From assembly GCA_963828415.1 (NCBI GenBank), contig CAWHEI010000003.1:372001-436000 (forward strand): a DNA stretch of 64,000 nucleotides, written 5' to 3'. The notes under the pieces were generated by a model that was given only the letters and a program-made list of their open reading frames with translations, made no database searches and was not told the DNA's origin. Source of the stretch: Sva-07 sp963828415. GTDB taxonomy: Bacteria; Actinomycetota; Acidimicrobiia; Acidimicrobiales; Ilumatobacteraceae. A program made the translations under genes and the position numbers. This document shows, piece after piece, positions 31,848-39,292 of the stretch (the stretch's first letter is position 1; the number at the start of each line of letters is the position of its first letter).

Positions 31848-34359
31848 CGTGGTGGTCCTCACTGGGGAGCACGATGTCCATCGTGAGACCGCCTCCTGGT
31901 GTCTCGCTCGGAACGAGCAGACCGCCCATGGCTTCGACGAAGCCGTGGGACACGGCGAGGCCGAGGCCGACACCGGCGCCGCGGTCGTCGAGGCGATGAA
32001 ACCCCCGGAACAGGGCGTCGTACATTTCCGCCGGCACACCAGGGCCGTGGTCAATGACGCGGATTCGACTGGTGCCGGCGTCGCAGTCGTGGTCGATGCT
32101 CAACTGCACCGGTCCCGTGGCATAGCGCGCGGCGTTGATCAGAAGGTTCTCGAGGACGCGTTCGAGCAGGGCCCGGTCGGCACGGATCGGTGGGCTCTCG
32201 GGCGAAACCTCGGCGGTGATGTCGACACCGGCGGGGGCGGTGTGTGCGGCCCGTTCGAGCACGTCGGTCGGGTCGACGGCCGTGAGTTGAACTGCCAGCA
32301 CGCCGGCTTCCAGCCGGCTCGCATCGAGGAGGTTGGTGATGATGCGATCGAGCCGATCTCCTTCCTCGACGATGGTGGCGATGAAGTCGCGCCGGGCATG
32401 GTCGGGCCAGTCGACGTCGTCCTGCTCGAGCGAGGAGGCGGCCGCCTTGATCGCTGCGAGCGGCGTGCGGAGGTCGTGGGACACCGCTCGCAGGAGTGCG
32501 GTGCGGAATTGGTCGATCTCGGCGAGCGTGCGAGCGTTCGTCTCCGCCGCGGCGAGCTCGCTGCGCCGTACGGCGGTGGCGAGCTGGTCGCCGAAGGCGC
32601 GGACGATCAAGCGATCGTCGGGATCGCTGATCGGGGGCACGTAGACGAGCGAACGCTGATCGGGCAGCCCGATGCGTTCGACGTCGGCGCGTTCGAGTTC
32701 CGCGATGTGGCCAGCGACGGCAACCGGCTTGCCGCCCTCGGTGACGGCGACGGCGTCCAGCGACAGAGCGCTGCGCAGCTTGTCGAGCAGCATGCTCACG
32801 GCGTCGTCCGACGCAGCGAGCGACGCAGCCGACGAGGCGAGGGCCTGCGCTTGGGCTCGTGAGCGCTGCACCTCCGCCGTACGGCTCGCGAGTCGACCGA
32901 CGACGACGGCGACGATCACGGCGACCGCCAGGAACGCAGTGAGGGCCACCACGCTGGGCAGTTCGGTGATCCGGAGCGTGCCGTACGGCTGTGTGAGCGC
33001 GAGATTGCCGAGCATGAACCCGATGACGGCGGCAACGACCGCTGGCACGGTCCCGCCGAGCAGCGCCGTGATGACGACGACAAGCATGTATGCGGGTAGA
33101 ACGCCCGGGAGTCCGTCGTCGTCGCGGAACGGGACGAACGCTGCGGTGAGCAGCGGAGGTCCGATGATGGCGACGACCCACGCGGCGACCCGGCGGCGAC
33201 GGGACAGCGGAACCGGCCGGTAGGTCGCTCGCACGCCACGTCGCCGGGTTTCGGTGTCGGTGTCGTCGTCGTGCGCCACGACATGCACGTCGATGTCGGG
33301 CGACGCCCTGACCGCCCGGTTGATGATCGATCCGTGCAGCAGCTCATTGATGCGGGTGCGACGGCTGGTGCCGAGGACGAGCTGTGTCGCGTTCTCAGCC
33401 CGGGCGAAAGCGACGAGCGAGTCGGCAGGGTCGTCACCGACGATCTCGTGGTAGCGGCCACCCAGATCGGCGAGCAGTTGGCGATGCGCAGCAACCCGAT
33501 CGTCACCGCCGGCGGCGCCGAGGCCATCGCTGCGCCGGACGTGCACGCCGAGCAGTTCTGCTCGAGACCGTTCGGCCATGCGGGCAGCGCGACGGATGAG
33601 ATGCTCGGCCGACGGTGCGCCGGTGATCGCGACGACCAATCGCTCCCGGGTCTCCCACGGGCGGTCGATGCCGTGCTCGTCGCGGTACTCCAGCAGTTCG
33701 TCGTCGACCCGGTCGGCGACCCACAGCAGGGCGAGTTCTCGCAGCGCACTCAGGTTGCCGGCACGGAAGTAGTTGCCGAGCGCCGGGTCGATCCGGTCTC
33801 GGGGATAGACGTTGCCGTGTGCAATGCGGCGGCGCAGCGCCTCGGGGGCCATGTCGACGAGTTCGATCTGGTTGGCGCGGCGGACGATGTCGTCAGGGAT
33901 CGTCTCTTGCTGCTCGACACCGGTGATACGCGTGAGTGCGTCGTTGAGGGATTCGAGGTGTTGGACGTTGACGGTGGTGATGACGTCGATCCCTGCATCG
34001 AGGAGCGCCTCGATGTCCTCCCATCGTTTGGCGTGGGGCGATCCGGGCGCGTTCGTGTGCGCCATCTCGTCGACGAGGGCAACGTCGGGTCGCCTCGCGA
34101 GCACTGCGTCGAGGTCCATGTCGTCGAGCTGAGCGCCGCGATAGGTGACCTGTCGTCGAGGGACGACTTCAAAGCCGTCGAGGAGTTGCCGGGTGCGTTC
34201 GCGTCCGTGGGTTTCGACCACGGCCACGACGACGTCGGTTCCGCGCTCGATGCGGCGTCGTCCTTCCTCCAGCATCTTGTAGGTCTTGCCGACGCCGGGC
34301 GCGGCGCCGAGGTACACGCGCAGGCGCCCGCGCGACGATGCCGGTGACGTCGTCGTCAT
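31840..34359 (-). CDS. kdpD: KdpD potassium sensor histidine kinase
   Basis: This protein has 839 residues. The domain order matches KdpD: an N-terminal KdpD domain with Walker A GAAPGVGKT (18-26) and VDEMAHTNAPGSPHAKRWED, a USP-like domain (LVVAITGAPSAEHLIRRAARMA), a four-helix DUF4118 membrane region, a GAF-like region, and a kinase core with H-box AVSHDLRTPLAAIKAA and ATP-binding LENLLINAARYA, GVGLGLAV. It autophosphorylates and controls KdpE in response to potassium or turgor. The ATG overlaps the kdpC stop (ATGA), and the stop overlaps the kdpE start. Confidence 0.95.
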   Translation of the reverse strand: MTTTSPASSRGRLRVYLGAAPGVGKTYKMLEEGRRRIERGTDVVVAVVETHGRERTRQLLDGFEVVPRRQVTYRGAQLDDMDLDAVLARRPDVALVDEMAHTNAPGSPHAKRWEDIEALLDAGIDVITTVNVQHLESLNDALTRITGVEQQETIPDDIVRRANQIELVDMAPEALRRRIAHGNVYPRDRIDPALGNYFRAGNLSALRELALLWVADRVDDELLEYRDEHGIDRPWETRERLVVAITGAPSAEHLIRRAARMAERSRAELLGVHVRRSDGLGAAGGDDRVAAHRQLLADLGGRYHEIVGDDPADSLVAFARAENATQLVLGTSRRTRINELLHGSIINRAVRASPDIDVHVVAHDDDTDTETRRRGVRATYRPVPLSRRRRVAAWVVAIIGPPLLTAAFVPFRDDDGLPGVLPAYMLVVVITALLGGTVPAVVAAVIGFMLGNLALTQPYGTLRITELPSVVALTAFLAVAVIVAVVVGRLASRTAEVQRSRAQAQALASSAASLAASDDAVSMLLDKLRSALSLDAVAVTEGGKPVAVAGHIAELERADVERIGLPDQRSLVYVPPISDPDDRLIVRAFGDQLATAVRRSELAAAETNARTLAEIDQFRTALLRAVSHDLRTPLAAIKAAASSLEQDDVDWPDHARRDFIATIVEEGDRLDRIITNLLDASRLEAGVLAVQLTAVDPTDVLERAAHTAPAGVDITAEVSPESPPIRADRALLERVLENLLINAARYATGPVQLSIDHDCDAGTSRIRVIDHGPGVPAEMYDALFRGFHRLDDRGAGVGLGLAVSHGFVEAMGGLLVPSETPGGGLTMDIVLPSEDHHDD

Positions 34360-34946
34360 GGGCTCTCCCCGATGCGGTCGAGCGCCATGTTGAGCTCGAT
34401 CACGTTGACGGCGTCGTCGCCGAGGATTCCGAGCGGCCGGCCCTCGGTGTGCTCGCCGACCAGATCGACCACGGCGTCGACGTCGAGCGAACGGGCCTCC
34501 GCGACGCGTGCGGCCTGGAGCCGGGCGTTGGCCGGGGAGATGTGGGGATCGAGCCCCGACCCCGACGCGGTGACGGCGTCGACCGGAACCGCGGCGCTGT
34601 CGGGGAGCCCGTTGAGGTCGCGATACGCCTCGACCCGTTCGGCGACGGTGTCGAGCAACTCCGGATTCGTCGGACCGAGGTTCGACCCCGCGCTTGCCGA
34701 CGCGTCGTACGCGGCTGCGCTGGGCCGCGGGTGGAAGTACTGCGGCTGCGTGAACTCCTGGGCGAGCAGCCGCGATCCGACGACCTCGCCGTCGACGCTG
34801 ACGAGCTGCCCATCGGCGCGGTCACCGGCGACGACCTGCGCGAACGCCGTGATCGCCAGCGGATACACCACGCCGAGACCGAGGGTCATCACCGCAACCA
34901 TACGGACACCGGCCCACAGCTGACCGAACAGACCGGAACGCATCAC
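34356..34946 (-). CDS. kdpC: KdpC, potassium-transporting ATPase C subunit
   Basis: This 196-residue subunit has one N-terminal membrane segment (VRMVAVMTLGLGVVYPLAITAFAQ). It then has the periplasmic KdpC domain, with GSRLLAQEFTQPQYFHPRPSAAAYDASASAGSNLGPTN and DPHISPANARLQAARVA, both signatures of the family. KdpC stabilises the KdpB-ATP interaction in the KdpFABC complex. Two adjacent ATG codons (34946 and 34943) could start translation, and the first overlaps the kdpB stop. Confidence 0.95.
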   Translation of the reverse strand: MMRSGLFGQLWAGVRMVAVMTLGLGVVYPLAITAFAQVVAGDRADGQLVSVDGEVVGSRLLAQEFTQPQYFHPRPSAAAYDASASAGSNLGPTNPELLDTVAERVEAYRDLNGLPDSAAVPVDAVTASGSGLDPHISPANARLQAARVAEARSLDVDAVVDLVGEHTEGRPLGILGDDAVNVIELNMALDRIGESP

Positions 34947-37048
34947 GAGACCCCCAGTGTCGAGACGATGACGTCGATGATCTTGATGCCGACGAACGGG
35001 GCGACCAGCCCTCCGACGCCGTAGACGAGCAGATTGCGGCGCAACACCTCGGCGGCGCTCGCGGCGACGAATCGCACGCCGCGCAGCGCGAGCGGCACCA
35101 GGGCCACGATGATCAACGCGTTGAAGATGATCGCCGACAGGATCGCCGAGCGTGGCGAGTCCAGCCGCATCACGTTCAGCTCGTCGAGCGCCGGGAGCAC
35201 GCCGACGAACATCGCCGGAATGATCGCGAAGTACTTGGCCACGTCGTTGGCGATCGAGAACGTCGTCAGCGCTCCGCGGGTGACGAGCAGCTGTTTGCCG
35301 ATCTCGACGACGGCGATCAGCTTCGTCGGGTCCGAGTCGAGATCGACCATGTTGCCCGCCTCCTTCGCCGCCTGCGTTCCCGTGTTCATTGCCACGCCCA
35401 CATCCGCCTGGGCGAGCGCGGGGGCGTCGTTCGTGCCGTCGCCCGTCATGGCGACCAGCCGACCCCCTGCCTGCTCTCGACGGATGAGTGCCAGCTTGTC
35501 TTCGGGCGTCGCTTCGGCGAGGTAGTCGTCGACGCCTGCCTCCGCGGCGATCGCTGCCGCGGTGAGCGGGTTGTCGCCCGTGATCATGACGGTGCGGATC
35601 CCCATCGCGCGCAGTTCGGCGAACCGGTCGACCAGCCCCTCCTTGATCACATCCTTGAGATGCACGACACCGAGGACCCGCTCACGATCTGCCACCACCA
35701 GCGGCGTCCCGCCCGACCGCGAGATCTCGTCGACCACCGCCACCAGCTCGGGCGGAACCGATCCGCCCAGCCCTTCGACATGGCGGCGCATCGTGTCGGC
35801 CGCACCCTTGCGCAGCTCGCGCCCGTCCGGCAGGTCGACGCCGGACATTCGCGTCTGCGCAGTGAACTCGACCAGGACGGAGTCGCCCGGCAGCGGCTCC
35901 GGAGACCGGCCGATCTGCTCGGTGGCGAGTTCGACGATCGAGCGTCCTTCCGGCGTCTCGTCCGCTGCGCTCGCGACGAGGGCTGCATCGGCGAGGTCGT
36001 CGTCCCTCACGCCATGGACCGGGATCAACGCGACCGCGCGACGGTTTCCGTAGGTGATCGTCCCGGTCTTGTCGAGCAGCAGCGTCGTCACGTCGCCGGC
36101 GGCTTCGACGGCCCGCCCGCTCATCGCGAGCACGTTGCGTTGCACCAGTCGGTCCATGCCGGCGATGCCGATCGCCGACAGCAACCCACCGATCGTCGTG
36201 GGGATCAACGCCACGAGCAGCGCCACCATCACGACGACCTGCTGCTCGGCGCCGGAGTAGATCGCCAGCGGTTGCAGCGTGACGACCACCACGATGAACA
36301 CGATCGTCAGCCCCGTGAGCAGGATCGACAGAGCAAGTTCGTTGGGGGTGCGCTGGCGCTCTGCTCCCTCGACGAGCGCGATCATGCGATCGATGAACGT
36401 CGAACCGGGCTCGGCGGTGATGCGCACCACGATCTCGTCGGACAGCACACTGGTTCCCCCGGTGACTGCCGAGCGGTCGCCACCCGACTCGCGCACGACG
36501 GGTGCCGACTCGCCGGTGATCGCGGATTCGTCGATGGTGGCGATGCCCTCGACGATGTCGCCGTCGCCCGGGATGATCTCACCGGCGGTGACGATGCACA
36601 GGTCGCCGACGTGCAAGGACGCCGATGCCACCTCCTCGATCGTGCCGTCGCTGCGGCGACGCCGGGCGACCGTCTCGGTCTGGGCCTGGCGAAGTGTCGC
36701 CGCCTGCGCTTTGCCGCGGCCTTCTGCCATCGCCTCCGCGAAGTTCGCGAACAGGACCGTGAACCACAAGAACAGCGCGATCAGCCCGTTGAACACGTCC
36801 GCCGACGCGTCGTCGCCCAGGTCACGGAAGAAGATCAGTGTGGTGAGCACGCTGCCCACCTCCACGATGAAGATCACCGGGTTGCGGATCAAGGTGCGCG
36901 GGTCGAGCTTGCGGACCGCATCCAGCATCGCCGGACCGACGATGGTCCGATCGAAGATCGATCGCCTCGGCAGCGGGTGCCGGTCGCGGGCGCTCTCGCC
37001 CGGCGGGCGGACCACCGGTTCACGGGTCATCGTCGTCTCGTCACTCAT
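34943..37048 (-). CDS. kdpB: KdpB, potassium-transporting P-type ATPase B subunit
   Basis: This 701-residue subunit is the catalytic P-type ATPase of the complex. The phosphorylation motif DKTGTITYGN is present, as are GDGTNDAPALAQADVGVAM, TGES in TIDESAITGESAPV, and the KGA region RKGAADTMRRHV. The N-terminal extension is proline- and arginine-rich. The ATG at 37048 is chosen because GAGGTG precedes it. A TTG at 37072 would extend it by eight residues. The start lies 25 bases after the kdpA stop. Confidence 0.95.
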   Translation of the reverse strand: MSDETTMTREPVVRPPGESARDRHPLPRRSIFDRTIVGPAMLDAVRKLDPRTLIRNPVIFIVEVGSVLTTLIFFRDLGDDASADVFNGLIALFLWFTVLFANFAEAMAEGRGKAQAATLRQAQTETVARRRRSDGTIEEVASASLHVGDLCIVTAGEIIPGDGDIVEGIATIDESAITGESAPVVRESGGDRSAVTGGTSVLSDEIVVRITAEPGSTFIDRMIALVEGAERQRTPNELALSILLTGLTIVFIVVVVTLQPLAIYSGAEQQVVVMVALLVALIPTTIGGLLSAIGIAGMDRLVQRNVLAMSGRAVEAAGDVTTLLLDKTGTITYGNRRAVALIPVHGVRDDDLADAALVASAADETPEGRSIVELATEQIGRSPEPLPGDSVLVEFTAQTRMSGVDLPDGRELRKGAADTMRRHVEGLGGSVPPELVAVVDEISRSGGTPLVVADRERVLGVVHLKDVIKEGLVDRFAELRAMGIRTVMITGDNPLTAAAIAAEAGVDDYLAEATPEDKLALIRREQAGGRLVAMTGDGTNDAPALAQADVGVAMNTGTQAAKEAGNMVDLDSDPTKLIAVVEIGKQLLVTRGALTTFSIANDVAKYFAIIPAMFVGVLPALDELNVMRLDSPRSAILSAIIFNALIIVALVPLALRGVRFVAASAAEVLRRNLLVYGVGGLVAPFVGIKIIDVIVSTLGVS

Positions 37049-37073
37049 CTCGTCACGCACCTCATCACCCAAA

Positions 37074-38783
37074 TCAGATCGACAGCTGCTCGATGATCGG
37101 ACCCAGCGCCAGCGCTGGGAAGAACGTCAGCCCGGCGATGATCAGCACCACGCCGACGACCAACCCGCCGAACAGCGGACCGTGCGTCGGCAACGTGCCG
37201 GCCGACTCGGGCACCTTCGGTTTGGCCGCCAGCGAACCGGCCAGCGCCACGGCGGGGATGATCAGGAAGAACCGCCCCACGATCATCGCCACCCCGATCG
37301 ACCCGTTGAACCACGGCGTGTCCGCACCGAAGCCGGCGAACGCGGACCCGTTGTTGTTGCCGCCGGATCCGAACGCGTAGAGGACTTCGGTGAGACCGTG
37401 CGGGCCCGGGTCCTGGATCGACTCGCGAGCAGACGACCAGACGACCGACACCGCCGAGAACGCCAGAACCACGACCGGCATCGCCAGCAGGTACAGCATC
37501 ATCAGCTTCATCTCGGCCACTTGGATCTTCTTGCCGAGGTACTCCGGCGTACGCCCGACCATCAGGCCGGCGACGAACACCGCCAGCAGCGCATAGACGA
37601 ACAACCCCATGAACCCCACGCCGACACCGCCCGGGCTGATCTCGCCGAAGAACATCGACAACAAGGCGACGCCACCGCCGAGCGGCGTGAACGAGTCGTG
37701 CATCGAGTTCACCGACCCGTTCGACGTATTGGTCGTCGCCGCCGCCCAGAACCCCGACGCCGCCGATCCGAACCGCACCTCCTTGCCCTCGAGGTTGCCT
37801 CCACCTTGGGACGCAGAGATCGACTGGTCGACACCCAGCTCGGTCAAGGCCGGGTTGCCCGATGACTCGGCGAGCGCGGCGACCCCGGTCGCCGTCAGCA
37901 GGATCGCGACCATCACGCCGAGCAGCAACCGCCCTTGGCGACGGTCGGCGACGAGGCGTCCGTAAGCGATCGGGAACGCGAGCGGGATCAGCAGGATCAT
38001 CACCATCTCGACCAGGTTCGACCATGGTGTGGGGTTCTCGAACGGGTGCGCCGAGTTGACGTTGAAGAAGCCGCCTCCGTTCGTGCCGAGCTGCTTGATC
38101 GACACCTGCGATGCCGCTGGTCCGCCCGGGATCTGCTGCGTCGCACCTTCCAGTGTGGTGGCTGCCGTCGACCCGGTGAAGTTCTGCACGACGCCGGTGC
38201 CGACCAACAGCACGGCGCCGACGAGGGCCATCGGGACGAGTACCCGGGTGATCGTGCGCGTCAGGTCGACCCAGAAGTTGCCGATCGTCGCAGACCGCGC
38301 ACGGGCGACGCCCCGGATGATCGCAACCGCGACGGCCATTCCCGCCGCAGCCGACACGAAGTTCTGCACGGTGAGCCCGACCATCTGGCTGAAGTAGCTC
38401 AGCGTGGTCTCGCCACCGTAGGCCTGCCAGTTCGTGTTGGTCACGAAGCTGACCGTCGTGTTGAACGCCAGCGCCGCCGGCACCGCACCCAGCTCGACGG
38501 GGTTGCCGGGCAGGGTCCCCTGGAACCGCAGGATCGCATAGAGCGCGACGAACCCGACCAGGCTGAACGCGAGCAGCGAGCGCAGATAGCCGGTCCAACG
38601 CTGCTCACTCGACTCGTCGATGCCACAGATGCGGTACACGAGCCGGTCGACGCGACCGAAGACCCGGTCGCCTGGCGCCGCTCCTCCCCCGTACACGGCC
38701 GCCAAGTACCGACCGGTCACCGGGACGAGGATCGCCAGGATGCCAACGATCAACAAGAGATGAACCCAGGCTGCCGCAGACAT
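37074..38783 (-). CDS. kdpA: KdpA, potassium-translocating subunit
   Basis: This protein of 569 residues is the channel-like potassium-binding subunit. Family motifs are visible: FNTTVSFVTNTNWQAYGGE (first selectivity-filter region), LGTNGGGFFNVNSAHPFENP, and later FTPLGGGVALLSMFFGEISPGGVG and GNNNGSAFAGFGADTPWFN. Multiple membrane segments match the normal topology. The ATG at 38783 overlaps the last base of the kdpF stop. Confidence 0.96.
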   Translation of the reverse strand: MSAAAWVHLLLIVGILAILVPVTGRYLAAVYGGGAAPGDRVFGRVDRLVYRICGIDESSEQRWTGYLRSLLAFSLVGFVALYAILRFQGTLPGNPVELGAVPAALAFNTTVSFVTNTNWQAYGGETTLSYFSQMVGLTVQNFVSAAAGMAVAVAIIRGVARARSATIGNFWVDLTRTITRVLVPMALVGAVLLVGTGVVQNFTGSTAATTLEGATQQIPGGPAASQVSIKQLGTNGGGFFNVNSAHPFENPTPWSNLVEMVMILLIPLAFPIAYGRLVADRRQGRLLLGVMVAILLTATGVAALAESSGNPALTELGVDQSISASQGGGNLEGKEVRFGSAASGFWAAATTNTSNGSVNSMHDSFTPLGGGVALLSMFFGEISPGGVGVGFMGLFVYALLAVFVAGLMVGRTPEYLGKKIQVAEMKLMMLYLLAMPVVVLAFSAVSVVWSSARESIQDPGPHGLTEVLYAFGSGGNNNGSAFAGFGADTPWFNGSIGVAMIVGRFFLIIPAVALAGSLAAKPKVPESAGTLPTHGPLFGGLVVGVVLIIAGLTFFPALALGPIIEQLSI

Positions 38784-38881
38784 CAGAACCGCTCGGGAAG
38801 GATCAGCACGGCGGCCATCAACACCACGAGCGCGATGCCGAGCGCCAGGCCGACCCAGTTGTCGTATGCCGCGGCGATCAC
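38783..38881 (-). CDS. kdpF: KdpF small membrane subunit
   Basis: This 32-residue protein (start GTG 38881) has one membrane helix, LALGIALVVLMAAVLILPERF, with the VxLPERF-like C-terminus typical of KdpF. Position immediately before kdpA with a one-base overlap supports the call. KdpF stabilises the KdpFABC complex. Confidence 0.9.
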   Translation of the reverse strand: MIAAAYDNWVGLALGIALVVLMAAVLILPERF

Positions 38882-38991
38882 CGCAGCTCCTCCGTGGAGT
38901 CGTCGCCGACGATTCGCTCGCACAGTCGGACGTAGCCGAACGCCAGCAGCATCATGCCGACGAACAGGGCCACGAAGATCACGTCATCCAT
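38878..38991 (-). CDS. 37-residue membrane peptide at the head of the kdp operon
   Basis: This 37-residue reading frame starts at ATG 38991 behind GGAGG. Its sequence begins DDVIFVALFVGMMLLAFGYVRL and ends with a charged tail, GDDSTEELR. Its stop overlaps the kdpF start (GTGA), so it is part of the operon. Similar short peptides precede kdpF in other actinobacterial kdp operons. Its role is unknown. An ATG at 39000 could add three residues. Confidence 0.8.
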   Translation of the reverse strand: MDDVIFVALFVGMMLLAFGYVRLCERIVGDDSTEELR

Positions 38992-39033
38992 GACCTCCAT
39001 CCACGCACCGGCGGACGTTCGCCGCAAGCACCT

Positions 39034-39052
39034 TTACGCCATCCTGACGCCA
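39034..39052 (-). promoter_or_regulatory. Candidate KdpE box upstream of the kdp operon
   Basis: On the plus strand TTACGCCA (39034-39041) and TGACGCCA (39045-39052) are direct repeats with an exact 11-base period, the spacing expected of tandem OmpR-family binding. They lie about 43 to 61 bases upstream of the first operon start codon, in the region divergent from the LAL regulator. Confidence 0.45.
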
Positions 39053-39292
39053 ATCCACCCGACTCCAACGCAACGACAACGCGGGGCGGGCCAACCTCGG
39101 GACGTCAGCCAACAGCCGGGCCGCAGAGCAGAGCGAGCTCCGCACCGGGACAACCATCAACGCTCAGGACGACAACTCCAAGCTCACCGGCACTCGGACG
39201 CTGGATTCACCGTTCACCACACCCGAGCGCCTGTTGGGGTATGCGATGCGCTCCCAACGACCGACGCTGCGGGGTTGGGCAATACTGATGCG

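Noticed and set aside
37045..38598. 517-residue minus-strand frame overlapping kdpA in another frame
   Set aside because: kdpA itself is complete and matches its family throughout; the other frame is an arginine-rich shadow.
38992..39292. A c-di-AMP or potassium riboswitch in the kdp leader
   Set aside because: No conserved riboswitch core was recognised, and the first start codon lies close behind the putative promoter region, leaving little leader.
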